Positions 1-9,025 of a stretch of 64,000 bases of DNA are shown piece by piece. The translations under genes were made by a program, and so were the position numbers. The stretch covers positions 74,758 to 138,757 of the forward strand of contig NZ_BMRV01000005.1 in NCBI RefSeq assembly GCF_014648815.1. Reading direction: 5' to 3'. Numbering within the stretch: the first letter of the stretch is position 1; the number at the start of each line of letters is the position of its first letter. Under the pieces are notes generated by a model. The model ran no database searches. It saw only the letters and a program-made list of their open reading frames with translations, and was not told where the DNA came from. The DNA is from Streptomyces flaveolus (GTDB lineage Bacteria > Actinomycetota > Actinomycetes > Streptomycetales > Streptomycetaceae).

Positions 1-601
1 TCGCCAGTGAGCGGCGGCCGTAGTGCGGCCAGGCGGCGGCCCTGCCCTGGTGGAAGCGGACGTAGCCCCAGTCGGTGGTGCGCCACAGGGGGGTGACCGG
101 GCGGGCCAGGACGTCCGCCCAGCACAGCGCCGCGCCCCGGGACTCCAGCACCCCGCGCACCTCGGGCGTCCACCAGGACTCGTGCCGGGGTTCCACCGCG
201 ACCCGGGTGCCGGGCGGGAAGCAGGCCAGGCAGGCGTCCAGCAGGCCCGCGTCGCCGCGCAGCGTCGGCGGCAGTTGCAGCAGCACCGGGCCGAGGCGGT
301 CGCCCAGACCGGCCGCGTGGGCCATCAGACGGTCGACCGGCTCCTCGGGGTCCCGCAGGCGTTTGATGTGGGTGAGATAGCGGCTCGCCTTGACCGCGAC
401 CACGAAGTCCGGCGGCACCCGTTCGCGCCAGCCCTCGAAGGTCTCCCGCGCGGGCAGCCGGTGGAACGCGTTGTTGATCTCCACCGTCGCGAAGCCGGCC
501 GCGTACCGCTCCAGCCACAGCCGTACGGGCAGGCCGGGTGGGTACAGGACGTCCCGCCAGTCCCGGTACTGCCAGCCCGACGTGCCGACGAACAGGGTCA
601 T
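1..601 (-). CDS. DUF72 (YecE-like) protein, C-terminal part outside window
   Basis: Two hundred codons are visible from an ATG at 601 and no stop is reached before the window edge, so the C-terminus is missing. The N-terminus begins MTLFVGTSGWQYRDW, followed by a run with VEINNAFHRLP and later FVVAVKASRYLTH, which is typical of the DUF72/YecE TIM-barrel family. Its biochemical role is not established; a nucleic-acid or metal function is sometimes guessed. It lies only 15 bases downstream of the AAA ATPase gene on the same strand, so the two are probably co-transcribed. Confidence 0.8.
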   Translation of the reverse strand, partial: MTLFVGTSGWQYRDWRDVLYPPGLPVRLWLERYAAGFATVEINNAFHRLPARETFEGWRERVPPDFVVAVKASRYLTHIKRLRDPEEPVDRLMAHAAGLGDRLGPVLLQLPPTLRGDAGLLDACLACFPPGTRVAVEPRHESWWTPEVRGVLESRGAALCWADVLARPVTPLWRTTDWGYVRFHQGRAAAWPHYGRRSLA

Positions 602-616
602 ACCCCCATCAAACAG

Positions 617-1711
617 CTACAGGTACAGCCCCGCCTCCGCGCCGTCCCGCGGCTCCGGCAGCGTGGTCGGCGAAGTGCCCCGGCGCAGCGCGAACAGCTC
701 CGCCAGCGTCGCGCCCTCCCGGCCGACGCCCTCCTCGGTGCCGAGCCAGTTCACCGCCTCCCGGCGGGTGAGCGGGCCCACCTCGATGCGGGCCAGGCAG
801 CGGCCGGGGCGGACGACGGCGGGGTGCAGCCGCTCCAGGTCCTCGTTGGTCGTCACCCCGACCAGGACGTTGCGGCCCTGGCCGAGCAGCCCGTCCGTGA
901 GGTTCAGCAGCCGCGAGAGGGCCTGCCCGGCGGTGTGCTTGGCCTCGCCGCGGATCAGCTCGTCGCAGTCCTCCAGCAGCAGCAGCCGCCAGCGGTCCTT
1001 GCCCGACGCGTCCTCCTCGCCGATGGCGATGTCCATCAGATAGCCGACGTCGGAGAAGAGCCGCTCGGGATCCAGCACGCAGTCCACCTGGCACCAGTCC
1101 CGCCAGGACCGGGCGAGCGTCCGCAGCGCCGACGTCTTGCCGGTGCCCGGCGGCCCGTGCAGGAGCAGCAGCCGGCCCGCGATGTCCTCGGGGGTCGTCT
1201 TCATCAGGCCGTCCATCGCCTCCGCGACCGGCGCCGTGTAGTTGGCCCGGACCTCGGCCCAGGTGCCGGCCGAGATCTGCCGGGTGGTGCGGTGCGGGCC
1301 GCGCCGCGGGGAGACGTACCAGAAGCCCATGGTGACGTTCTCCGGCTGCGGCTCGGGCTCGTCCGTCGCGCCGTCCGTCGCGTCGCCGAGCACCTTCTGG
1401 GCCAGGTCGGCGCTGGTCGCCGTCACCGTGACGTCGGCGCCCCGGCTCCAGCGCGAGACGAGCAGCGTCCAGCCGTCGCCCTCCGCCAGGGTGGCGCTGC
1501 GGTCGTCGTCGCGGGCGACGCGCAGCACACGCGCCCCGGGCGGCAGCAGTGTCGCCCCGGACCGCACACGTTCGATGTTCGCGGCGTGCGCGAACGGCTG
1601 CTCGCCGGTGGCGAAACGGCCGAGGAACAGCGCGTCGACCACGTCGGAGGGGGAGTCGCTGTCGTCGACGTTGAGCCGGATCGGCAGGGCGTCGTGCGGG
1701 TTCACGGACAT
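617..1711 (-). CDS. AAA-family ATPase with DUF5925-like N-terminal region
   Basis: A 364-residue protein if started at the ATG at 1711; an upstream in-frame extension to 1780 lacks family-like sequence. Residues 186-193 are a Walker A loop (GPPGTGKT). Residues 243-251 (LLLLEDCDE) are Walker B, followed by a sensor-1-like VGVTTNEDL and an arginine-finger-like VVRPGRC, so this is a classic AAA+ module. The first 140 residues lack known motifs and resemble the region called DUF5925 in actinobacterial ATPases. No substrate or adaptor is evident. It sits 84 bases after the polysaccharide deacetylase and 15 before the DUF72 gene on the same strand. Confidence 0.8.
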   Translation of the reverse strand: MSVNPHDALPIRLNVDDSDSPSDVVDALFLGRFATGEQPFAHAANIERVRSGATLLPPGARVLRVARDDDRSATLAEGDGWTLLVSRWSRGADVTVTATSADLAQKVLGDATDGATDEPEPQPENVTMGFWYVSPRRGPHRTTRQISAGTWAEVRANYTAPVAEAMDGLMKTTPEDIAGRLLLLHGPPGTGKTSALRTLARSWRDWCQVDCVLDPERLFSDVGYLMDIAIGEEDASGKDRWRLLLLEDCDELIRGEAKHTAGQALSRLLNLTDGLLGQGRNVLVGVTTNEDLERLHPAVVRPGRCLARIEVGPLTRREAVNWLGTEEGVGREGATLAELFALRRGTSPTTLPEPRDGAEAGLYL

Positions 1712-1795
1712 GCCGCCATGATCGGGCACGCGGACGCCGCGTGCACCCGGTTTCCCGGGCACACGCGGCATACGCGGCACATGGCGGCCGGTGGT

Positions 1796-2611
1796 TCAGG
1801 CACCGGCCCCCGGCATCCGCGCCCGCGCCCGGCGTGTCCCGCGGAGCAGGGCGTACCCCTTGGTGAGGGCGCGGTCGCGGGCGAACGTGCGGGCGATCGC
1901 GCGCCCCTCGATCAGCCGGGCGAACTCCTCGGCCCCCGTGCCGCGGCGCACGGTGACCCGACGCAAGGCGTACGGACCCTGGCGTCGGCGCGCCAGGCCG
2001 TTGCCGACGGCGAGCGCCTGGGCGTACCCCGTCTCGCGCACCGCCCGCCGCACCCGGCGGTCCGAGTAGCCGTACGGGTAGGCGAACGAGGCCGGAGCGG
2101 TGCCCAGTTGGTCGGTGAGGATCTCCCGGCAGTGGATCAGCTCGTACCGCAGCGGGCCCTCGCCGAGCTGGTCGAGCTGCGGATGGGTGTGGCTGTGCCC
2201 GCCGATCTCCACGCCGGCGGCGGCCAGTTCGCGGACCTGCTCCCAGTCGAGCATGGTGTCCAGGGCGCCCCCGGTGTCGTACGGGCCGCGCAGCCAGCCG
2301 GTCGAGACGAACAGCGTGGCCGGGAACCCGTGCTTGGCGAGCACGGGCAGCGCGTGCCGGTGCACGCCCTCGTAGCCGTCGTCGAAGGTGATGAGGACCG
2401 GCCGCTCGGGCAGCGGGCGGCCGGAGCGCCAGGCGGCGGCCAGCTCCGCGGTGCCGACCGGGGTGAGGCCCCGGTCGGCGATCGCCGCCATCTGCTCGGC
2501 GAAGGCCCGCGGGGTCACCGACAGGGCGCGGGTCGCCTTGTTCGGGTCGGCCGCGACCGCGTGGTACATGAGGATCGGCACCCGCGCGTCGGCCACGGAC
2601 ACCTCAGCCAT
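1796..2611 (-). CDS. Polysaccharide deacetylase family protein
   Basis: A 271-residue NodB-fold protein started at the ATG at 2611 (MAEVSVADARVPILMYHAV). The family metal and catalytic motifs are present: ITFDDGY carries the Asp pair, GGHSHTHPQLDQL the two metal-binding histidines, and FAYPYGY the later conserved loop. No signal peptide is visible, so the enzyme may act on a cytoplasmic or membrane-linked glycan intermediate. Its start overlaps the end of the upstream glycosyltransferase gene by eight bases, indicating translational coupling in a three-gene glycan operon. De-N-acetylation of a sugar made by the two glycosyltransferases is the likely job; the substrate is unknown. Confidence 0.85.
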   Translation of the reverse strand: MAEVSVADARVPILMYHAVAADPNKATRALSVTPRAFAEQMAAIADRGLTPVGTAELAAAWRSGRPLPERPVLITFDDGYEGVHRHALPVLAKHGFPATLFVSTGWLRGPYDTGGALDTMLDWEQVRELAAAGVEIGGHSHTHPQLDQLGEGPLRYELIHCREILTDQLGTAPASFAYPYGYSDRRVRRAVRETGYAQALAVGNGLARRRQGPYALRRVTVRRGTGAEEFARLIEGRAIARTFARDRALTKGYALLRGTRRARARMPGAGA

Positions 2612-3614
2612 GCGCGCCCCCCTCCGCCGGTTCGAGGGGCGCCACCGAGAACGTGGCCCCGCCCCGCCGCGCCCGTACGCTGCCCACCACATAGCCGCCC
2701 GCCGCCGTGAGCACCCCGGCGACGATCGCCCCCGCCCGGCGCGCGCCGCCCGGCCGGGCCAGCGCGGCGTCGCGCAGGCCGCGCACCACTCCGGCCGGCA
2801 GCACGCGGGTGGTGTACCGGCGTTCGGACTCCAGCCCTTTGTCCGCCCCGACGCTCCGGGCCACCAGCGCCTTGGACAGGCCCTCGGCGTAGGTGCGGGT
2901 GCGGAAGTAGCCGAAGTGCTCGCGCGCCCCGGGCACCCGGTGGTGGATCACCGCCCGGTCGTCGATCAGCAGCACCGCGTCGGGCCGGGCGCGGGAGAGC
3001 CGGATGCACAGCTCCGTCTCCTCGCAGCCCAGCGGACGCTTGTCGCCGTCGCGTCCGATGCCGGTGGCGAAGCCGCCCGCGGCGTCGAACGCCTCGCGCC
3101 GGAAGGAGGCGTTGCCGCCGAGCACGTTGCGCACCCGCACCCGGCCGGGCGGCAGGCCGCGGTACGTGCAGCCCACCACCCAGTCGAACTCCTCCGGGAA
3201 CCAGTCCGGCCGGCGCCCCGACGCCCAGACGGGCTCCGTGCGCCCGCCGACGGCCATGACCGCCGGATCGGCGTACCCGGCGGCGAAGTGCCGCAGCCAG
3301 TCGCGCTCGGCCACGGCGTCGTCGTCGAGGAAGGCGACGACCTCGCCGCGCGAGGCCGCGATGCCGGTGTTGCGGCCGGCCGACAGCCCGCGGGGGCCCG
3401 CGTTGGCGAGCACCCGCGTGTCCGGGACTTCCTTGTACTCCTTGGCCAGCCGGTCCCGGAGCGCCTCGTTGTGGTCGACGACCAGCAGGGTCTCCAGGGC
3501 CGGGTGGGACTGCGCCCGCACCGAGGAGACCGCCGCGAGGATGTCCTCCCAGCGGTCCTCGGTGTAGACGCAGATCACCACCGAGATCGTGAGCGGGGTG
3601 GCGGCAGTGCTCAA
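2604..3614 (-). CDS. Family 2 glycosyltransferase
   Basis: A 336-residue GT-A glycosyltransferase. I chose the TTG at 3614 because it overlaps the stop of the preceding gene as TTGA and directly precedes the GT2 strand LTISVVICVYTEDRW. A DDD metal/nucleotide motif occurs in VVAFLDDDAVAERDW, and GGNASFRREAF and GCEETELCIRL match acceptor-side GT2 motifs (the latter like the ED/Q region). A hydrophobic segment near the C-terminus (GAIVAGVLTAAGGYVVG) could be a membrane anchor. The gene is coupled to the dolichol-phosphate-mannose-synthase-like gene upstream and the deacetylase downstream. The sugar donor and acceptor cannot be told from sequence. Confidence 0.85.
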   Translation of the reverse strand: MSTAATPLTISVVICVYTEDRWEDILAAVSSVRAQSHPALETLLVVDHNEALRDRLAKEYKEVPDTRVLANAGPRGLSAGRNTGIAASRGEVVAFLDDDAVAERDWLRHFAAGYADPAVMAVGGRTEPVWASGRRPDWFPEEFDWVVGCTYRGLPPGRVRVRNVLGGNASFRREAFDAAGGFATGIGRDGDKRPLGCEETELCIRLSRARPDAVLLIDDRAVIHHRVPGAREHFGYFRTRTYAEGLSKALVARSVGADKGLESERRYTTRVLPAGVVRGLRDAALARPGGARRAGAIVAGVLTAAGGYVVGSVRARRGGATFSVAPLEPAEGGAHG

Positions 3615-4438
3615 GACACCTTCCCCCGCGCCGAGCCGACCGACACGAGCGTCGGCGAGTGCGTACGGCTGCGCAGGGCACGCCGGTTGGAGCGCTCGTC
3701 GAGGATCACTCTGAGCACCCGCAGCCCGTCCCGCACGGCGCGCAGGTTGCTCACGCCGTGGATGCGCAGGTACTCGTGGCTGGGTATCTCCTGCACCTTC
3801 AGACCGGCCTTGACGACGCGGATGTTCATCAGGGTCTCGACCTCGAAGCCGGTGCAGTCGAGGTCGATCTTGTCCAGGCAGTGCCGCCAGAACGCGTTGT
3901 AGCCGTAGCAGAGGTCGGTGTAGCGGGCGCCGAACTTCCGGTTGACGACCGCGCACAGGGCGCGGTTGCCGAGCTTGCGTATGAAGGTCATGTCGTCGGT
4001 GCCGCCGCCGTTGGCGAAGCGGGAGCCCTTGGCGAAGTCGGCGCCCGAGACGAGGGCGGAGACGTACGAGACGATCTCCTGGCCGTCGGCCGAGCCGTCG
4101 GCGTCGACCATCACGATGATGTCCCCGGTGCACGCCTTGAAGCCGGTGATCAGCGCGTCGCCCTTGCCCTTGCCGCGCTGCTCGACGACCTTGACGTCCG
4201 GCCACAGTCCCCGGGCGACCTCGACGGTGTTGTCGGTGGAGTTGCCGTCCACGAGGACGACCTCGTGGATCCAGTCGGGCAGCGTCTTGAAGACGTAGGG
4301 AAGGTTCTCCGCCTCGTTCATCGCGGGGATGACCACGCTCACCGGCGGAGCGATGGCCAGGTGCGAGGAGACGGGCCGGTACTTCCCGGCGGGTGACGGA
4401 TCGTTGTCCGTCGCCGCCGGCTGCAGAACTGAGCTCAT
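3611..4438 (-). CDS. Family 2 glycosyltransferase, polyprenyl-phosphate sugar transferase type
   Basis: A 275-residue protein with the layout of DPM1-type transferases: PVSVVIPAMNEAENLPYVF at 32-50, EVVLVDGNSTDNT near 59-71, and the DxD-like VDADGSADG at 111-119. GSRFANGGGTDD and DLCYGYNAFWR follow. No C-terminal membrane domain is present, so it would load a sugar from an NDP donor onto a polyprenyl phosphate at the inner face of the membrane. It heads the operon with the second glycosyltransferase (4-base overlap) and the deacetylase. A long gene-free region precedes it, so its promoter probably lies between 4440 and 4800. Confidence 0.88.
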   Translation of the reverse strand: MSSVLQPAATDNDPSPAGKYRPVSSHLAIAPPVSVVIPAMNEAENLPYVFKTLPDWIHEVVLVDGNSTDNTVEVARGLWPDVKVVEQRGKGKGDALITGFKACTGDIIVMVDADGSADGQEIVSYVSALVSGADFAKGSRFANGGGTDDMTFIRKLGNRALCAVVNRKFGARYTDLCYGYNAFWRHCLDKIDLDCTGFEVETLMNIRVVKAGLKVQEIPSHEYLRIHGVSNLRAVRDGLRVLRVILDERSNRRALRSRTHSPTLVSVGSARGKVS

Positions 4439-4764
4439 GAGTCTGATCCCTCTCGTCCGGCGGACCGCCCGCCCCAGGGGCGGTCCGGCTCTGAATCCGG
4501 TTCGAAAGGGGGGTTCTCACGCATGGCGCGACGGCATGGACCCCCGTGCGTGCCAGGTGAGCTGGCAAAGCCTGTCGACGCCGACAAGAGAAACGGCAGC
4601 CGACCGCGCGGCACGGCCCGGCCACCGAAGTGGTCACCGAGCACGGCACCCCCCTACCGCGCCCCGCCCCGGTCCGCCGCGGCCTCGAGCCCTCCCCTGA
4701 GCCGCTTGCCGACGTACCGATGCGGGAGATGTATGACGGTATTGACGATTGAACCTCTATGGCA

Positions 4765-4800
4765 AGACCTGAAACGAGGTCTCACGTTTTTGTTGTTTTG
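4765..4800 (+). terminator. Hairpin plus T-rich tract, terminator-like
   Basis: AGACCT (4765-4770) and AGGTCT (4777-4782) form a six-pair stem with a GAAACG loop, followed by CACG and then TTTTTGTTGTTTT. This is the classic intrinsic-terminator layout, unusual in a genome where U-tracts are rare, and no plus-strand gene ends nearby. It could end a small RNA or an upstream leader. Confidence 0.4.
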
Positions 4801-4980
4801 CCGTCATCCGTTCTTCTTGGGAGGTGATCTCCCGCGGGTGTGGGTCCCCAGACCGTTCCGCTTTGCCCCCCGAAGCCCAAGATGCCGGGCCTCAATGTGG
4901 CCCAGCCCGCCGGAGAGCGTCAAGACGGCACTGGTGTTCGCGCTGACTTTCGTCCGATTTTGAAGCACCGTCAGCCATTT

Positions 4981-5053
4981 CTTGGCATGGACACTTCCTG
5001 TCAACACGCGTAGCTGCTACCACGGTTGAGGCAGAGATCCTGCTAAAGGGAGG
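4981..5053 (+). promoter_or_regulatory. Probable lipase promoter region with inverted repeat and RBS
   Basis: TTGGCA at 4982-4987 could be a -35 element, and GACA-CTTCC-TGTC at 4990-5002 is a short inverted repeat just after it. AAAGGGAGG directly before the ATG at 5058 is a strong ribosome binding site and fixes the start. The transcription start has not been mapped from sequence alone. Confidence 0.35.
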
Positions 5054-5057
5054 TTCC

Positions 5058-5864
5058 ATGAGACGTTCCCGACTTGTCGGCTTCCTGACTTCAGTCCTCC
5101 TGGCCGCCGGCGCCGCCCTCACCGGGGCCGCGACGGCCCAGGCGTCCCCGACCGCGGTCACCGGCGGCTACGTGGCCCTCGGCGACTCCTACTCCTCCGG
5201 CGTCGGAGCGGGCAGCTACATCGGCTCCAGTGGCGACTGCAAGCGCAGCACCAAGGCCTACCCGTACCTGTGGGCGGCCTCCCACTCACCCTCGTCGTTC
5301 GACTTCACCGCCTGCTCCGGCGCCCGTACGGGTGATGTTCTCCCCGGACAGCTCGGCCCGCTCAGCTCCTCCACGGGCCTCGTCTCGATCAGCATCGGTG
5401 GCAACGACGCCGGTTTCGCCGACGTCATGACGACCTGTGTGCTCCAGTCCGACAGCTCCTGCCTCTCGCGCGTCGCCACCGCGCGGGCGTACGTCGACCA
5501 GACCCTGCCCGGCAACCTCGACAGCGTCTACTCGGCGATCCGCACCAAGGCCCCGAACGCCCACGTCGTCGTCATCGGCTACCCGCGCTTCTACAAGCTC
5601 GGCACCTCCTGTATCGGCCTCTCCGAGACCAAGCGGAAGGCGATCAACGACGCCTCCGACCTGCTCAACACCACCATCGCCAAGCGCGCCGCCGACCACG
5701 GCTTCACCTTCGGCGACGTGCGTCCCCCCTTCACCGGGCACGAGATCTGCTCCGGCAGTGCCTGGCTGCACAGCGTGAACTGGCTCAACATCGGTGAGTC
5801 GTACCACCCGACCGCGGGCGGCCAGTCCGGCGGCTACCTGCCGGTCCTCAACAGCGCGGCCTGA
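5058..5864 (+). CDS. Secreted GDSL (SGNH) lipase/esterase
   Basis: A 268-residue exported hydrolase. Residues 1-29 are a Sec signal peptide (MRRSRL, hydrophobic core, then AQA before SPT). The nucleophile is Ser44 in GDSYSSG (block I). GGNDAG with Asn116 is block III, and ESYHPTAGG with His250 is block V. Six cysteines in the mature part suggest three disulfides. Length and motifs match the characterised Streptomyces GDSL lipases such as S. coelicolor SCO1725 and the S. rimosus enzyme. The gene ends 31 bases inside the convergent kinase gene. Substrates are likely acyl esters or phospholipids outside the cell. Confidence 0.93.
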   Translation: MRRSRLVGFLTSVLLAAGAALTGAATAQASPTAVTGGYVALGDSYSSGVGAGSYIGSSGDCKRSTKAYPYLWAASHSPSSFDFTACSGARTGDVLPGQLGPLSSSTGLVSISIGGNDAGFADVMTTCVLQSDSSCLSRVATARAYVDQTLPGNLDSVYSAIRTKAPNAHVVVIGYPRFYKLGTSCIGLSETKRKAINDASDLLNTTIAKRAADHGFTFGDVRPPFTGHEICSGSAWLHSVNWLNIGESYHPTAGGQSGGYLPVLNSAA

Positions 5865-7486
5865 TCCGTAGCGGAAGGAGAAGCGGAAGAACTGGAGGAG
5901 GGGGAGGCCCCGCCCGTCGGGGTCTCCGTCTCCGTCTCGCAGGTCACCGAGAACGCCACCGCGTCCGACGTGACCTCCACCGGCTCGCGTACCTCCACGC
6001 GGACCGCGCTCTCGAACGCGCCCCTGTCCTCGGCCGTCGTCACGACGACGGTGTCCTGCCGCGAGCGGCCGCCGCCCGCAGGGAAGGACAGCGTCTTCCA
6101 GCCCGGGTCGGAGACCTTCCCGTCCTCCGTCACCCACCGGTAGCCGACCTGCGCCGGCAGCCGCCCCACCGTGAACGTCGCCGTGAAGACGGGCGCCTGG
6201 CCGCGCGGCGGGGGACAGCTCCCCGAGTAGTGGGTGTGCGAGCCCCTCAGGGACACCTCCACCGACTGCGGCGGGGGACTGCTCCGAGGGCTGCCGCTCC
6301 CGGAACCGGCCGACGGACTCGGCTCCGTGCTGTCGCCGGTCCGGCTCGGCGCCGCCGAACTCGCCCCCGGCGAACGGCTCCCGCCCGAACCCTCCGTGCC
6401 GCCACCGCCGTCCGAGCGGTTCAGCAGCGTGTACGTCAGGCCGGCCAGCGCGAGCGCGAGCACGGCCAGCCCCACGACCAGCACGGCCCGTGCGCGGCCC
6501 TCCCGGTGTTCGGGCCCGCTGGAGCCGGGCTCCGCCGACGTCACGGGCACGGGCATCGGGGGCGTCGGCGACACCGGCCCGGGGCCGGCCGCGACCGTCG
6601 GGTCGTACGCGCCGGCCGGTGCCGTGGCCGCGAGCGTCGGGCCTCCCGCGGCAGGCGTGCCGCCGGCCGCGACGAGCCGCAGGTCCTGCTCGGCCCGCCC
6701 GGCCGGCAGCCGCTCCGCCGGGTCCTTGCGCAGCAGGCCCTCGACGACGGGCGCGAGCGCGCCGGCCCGGTGCGGCGGCGGCAGCTCCTCGTCGACGACC
6801 GCCCGCAGGGTGCTCAGCGGAGTGTCCTGACGGAACGGCGAGGAGCCCTCGACGGCCGCGTACAGCAGCACGCCCAGCGACCACAGGTCGGACTCCGGAC
6901 CGGGCGTGCGGCCCAGCGCCCGTTCCGGGGCGAGGTACTCGGGGGAGCCGACGACCTCGCCGGTCATGGTCAGCGCGGAGCTGCCCTCGACCATGGCGAT
7001 CCCGAAGTCGGTGAGCACCACCCGGCCGTCGTTGGCCAGCAGCACATTGGCCGGTTTCACGTCCCGGTGCAGCACACCCGCCGCGTGCGCGGCCCGCAGC
7101 GCGGCCAGCACCTCGGCGCCGATGCGGGCGGCCCGCCGCGGCTCCAGCGGGCCCTCCGCGTCCAGCAGGTCGGCCAGGGACAGACCGCGCACCAGCTCCA
7201 TCACGATCCAGGGCCTGCCGTCGTCGGTGGCCACGTCGTACACCGTGACGACGTTGCGGTGGGCGACGCGGGCGGCGGCCCACGCCTCCCGCTCCAGCCG
7301 GGCGTACATCCGTCCCACCTCGGCATCCGGGAGCCCGGCGGGCGCGCGGACCTCCTTGACGGCGACCTCGCGGTGCAGCACCTCGTCGCGGGCCCGCCAC
7401 ACGGTGCCCATGCCGCCCTCGCCGAGAGGGGACAGGAGACGGTAGCGGCCGGCGACCACACGCTCACTGCCGGGGTCTTCGAACAC
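5834..7486 (-). CDS. Transmembrane Ser/Thr protein kinase (Hanks type)
   Basis: A 550-residue receptor-like kinase with a GTG start at 7486 preceded by AGGGGG. The kinase domain spans about 14-270: GEGGMGTVW at 22-30, catalytic Lys44 in VAVKEV, HRDVKPANVLL with Asp142, and DFG at 160-162. A Pro/Ala-rich linker leads to one membrane helix near 345-365 (AVLVVGLAVLALALAGLTYTL). Outside is a Ser/Gly-rich stretch and a roughly 130-residue domain with two cysteines (SGSCPPPRG and FSVTCETE). There are no PASTA repeats, so the sensor differs from PknB. It converges on the lipase gene with a 31-base overlap. Confidence 0.93.
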   Translation of the reverse strand: MFEDPGSERVVAGRYRLLSPLGEGGMGTVWRARDEVLHREVAVKEVRAPAGLPDAEVGRMYARLEREAWAAARVAHRNVVTVYDVATDDGRPWIVMELVRGLSLADLLDAEGPLEPRRAARIGAEVLAALRAAHAAGVLHRDVKPANVLLANDGRVVLTDFGIAMVEGSSALTMTGEVVGSPEYLAPERALGRTPGPESDLWSLGVLLYAAVEGSSPFRQDTPLSTLRAVVDEELPPPHRAGALAPVVEGLLRKDPAERLPAGRAEQDLRLVAAGGTPAAGGPTLAATAPAGAYDPTVAAGPGPVSPTPPMPVPVTSAEPGSSGPEHREGRARAVLVVGLAVLALALAGLTYTLLNRSDGGGGTEGSGGSRSPGASSAAPSRTGDSTEPSPSAGSGSGSPRSSPPPQSVEVSLRGSHTHYSGSCPPPRGQAPVFTATFTVGRLPAQVGYRWVTEDGKVSDPGWKTLSFPAGGGRSRQDTVVVTTAEDRGAFESAVRVEVREPVEVTSDAVAFSVTCETETETPTGGASPSSSSSASPSATDQAALLRTGR

Positions 7487-7555
7487 CGGCGCCCCCTATG
7501 ACGTCTCGCGCGGCTTCGCCCCGCGCTGATCCCGGAGATTCTTCCCAAAAGTAGC

Positions 7556-9025
7556 TCAGCCCAGTGCGGATGCCGCCCCCCTGAACACCAATCCGGCGCC
7601 GACGGCCACGACGGCGCAGGCCGACGCGAAGGGCGCGGCCCGGCGCACCACGGCGGCCGGCGGGCTCGACGTCCAGTGGGGGCGCCGGTTCAGCACGCGA
7701 CGCACACCGTCGCCGAGCCGGATCACCGCGACACCGGCCGCGGTGAGGGTGAGGGCGAGCCCGACGCCGTACGCGACCACCAGCAGCAGCCCGAACCAGG
7801 CCTGCCCGAGCGCCGCCGCGCCGACGAGCACCACCACCGCGGACGGACTGGGCACGAGCCCGCCGGCGAAGCCGAGGAGGACGGTGCCGCGCAGGCTGGG
7901 ATGGGGGTGCTCCCCGTGATGGTCCCCGTGGCTGTGGCTGTGGCTGTGGGAGTGCGAGTGGGAGTGGGAGTGCCGGCGTCCCCGGTCGCGCAGGGCCCGG
8001 CGCAGGAGGTTCGCGCCCGCCAGGGTCACCAGGACGCCGCCCGCGACGCCCAGCCAGGCGACGACCGAGGGCCCGGCGGCCGACCCCGCGGTGACCAGGA
8101 GGCCGAGGGCGACCACGCCCAGGGTGTGCGTGACCGTCACCGAGGCGGCCAGCGGCAGGACGTCCTTCAGCCGGGCCCCGCCGCCCCGGGCGGCCGCCGC
8201 CGCGGCCATCAGGGTCTTGCCGTGGCCCGGCGCGAGCGCGTGCAGGGCGCCGAGGCCGACCGCGAGGGCGAGGGCGAGACCGGCGAAGCCCAGGGTGAGG
8301 TCGCGGCGGGCGACGAGCGAGTCGAGCGCCCGCGTCCAGCGGTCGGCGCCGCGCGGCAGCACGGAAGCGGCCGGAGCGTCCTGCCGCTGCCCGTCCAGGG
8401 CCGGCCCGCCGGGCCGGACCCGCAGCGAGGCGGTCGCGGTGTCCGCCGGGGAGGAGAGCAGCTCGTCGGGATAGCGCGTCAGTTCCCGCGAGACCGACGC
8501 CTCGGGCACGTCCGACGCGATGAGCGTCGTCCGGTCACCGCGCGCGCTGATCTCCCGCCAGCCGGGGCCGGAGGAGGAACCGGCGGCCCGGAAGGCGACG
8601 GCGACCGTGGCGGACGCGGGGAGCGGCGCCGTGAGCCGGCACTCGACGCGCAGGGTGTCGAGCCCGGCCTGGCCCGGCCGCACGCGCGCGTGGCTGTGCC
8701 GCGCGGTGAGGGCGACGGCGCGGCCGTCGACGGTGAGCCGGCTGTCCCGGGCCGCCGTCTCGCAGCGCCGCCGGGCCCACTCGGCCGTGCCGAGCCGTTC
8801 GCGGTCCGGGCCGGCCTGGGTCGCCGGGATCTCGGCGAGGTCCTCGACGTGGTCGACGCGCAGTTCGCCCGGGGCGGCGACCAGGCCGTCGTAGCGGTTG
8901 ACCGTGAAGTTGCCGAGCGGGTGCGCGTCCGCGGCCTGAACGGGCAGCAGGGCAAGCGCGGCGGCGGCGAGCAGCACGGCCGCGGCGCGCGCCGGGAGGC
9001 CGAGGGCCGGACGCACGCGGCTCAC
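7556..9025 (-). CDS. NicO/RcnA-type nickel-cobalt transporter with exported N-terminal domain
   Basis: A 489-residue protein. Residues 1-34 are a signal peptide ending before HPLGNFTVNRYDG, a start common to this actinobacterial family. An exported domain of about 200 residues follows, then at least six membrane helices with GALHALAPGHGKT (histidine-rich NicO signature). A long loop of alternating His-Ser (HSHSHSHSH) leads into HGDHHGEHPHPS, a typical metal-binding loop. It probably moves Ni2+ or Co2+, with direction uncertain; RcnA relatives export. It overlaps the upstream TPR gene by four bases and belongs to the DUF4331-TPR-NicO set opposite the sigma factor. Confidence 0.85.
   Translation of the reverse strand: MSRVRPALGLPARAAAVLLAAAALALLPVQAADAHPLGNFTVNRYDGLVAAPGELRVDHVEDLAEIPATQAGPDRERLGTAEWARRRCETAARDSRLTVDGRAVALTARHSHARVRPGQAGLDTLRVECRLTAPLPASATVAVAFRAAGSSSGPGWREISARGDRTTLIASDVPEASVSRELTRYPDELLSSPADTATASLRVRPGGPALDGQRQDAPAASVLPRGADRWTRALDSLVARRDLTLGFAGLALALAVGLGALHALAPGHGKTLMAAAAAARGGGARLKDVLPLAASVTVTHTLGVVALGLLVTAGSAAGPSVVAWLGVAGGVLVTLAGANLLRRALRDRGRRHSHSHSHSHSHSHSHGDHHGEHPHPSLRGTVLLGFAGGLVPSPSAVVVLVGAAALGQAWFGLLLVVAYGVGLALTLTAAGVAVIRLGDGVRRVLNRRPHWTSSPPAAVVRRAAPFASACAVVAVGAGLVFRGAASALG

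Larger units (their letters stand above)
4439..5057. other. 619-bp intergenic region between divergent genes
   Basis: No supportable gene lies here. It must contain the promoters of the minus-strand glycan operon and of the plus-strand lipase. The stretch 4735-4805 is strikingly AT-rich for this genome and holds a small hairpin followed by T runs. A second short hairpin (GGGAG-GTGAT-CTCCC) lies near 4820. The short ORF from ATG 4733 to 4963 has poor third-position GC and no recognisable product. Confidence 0.6.

Noticed and set aside
23..2710. 895-codon open frame on the plus strand across the left operon
   Set aside because: It is antisense to the deacetylase, ATPase and DUF72 genes, which carry clear domain motifs. 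The frame is a GC-bias shadow with repetitive Arg/Gly/Pro sequence.
4733..4963. Short ORF (MTVLTIEPLWQDLKRG) in the AT-rich island
   Set aside because: There is an ATG and a weak GGGAG before it, but third-position GC is far too low for this genome and there is no recognisable domain.
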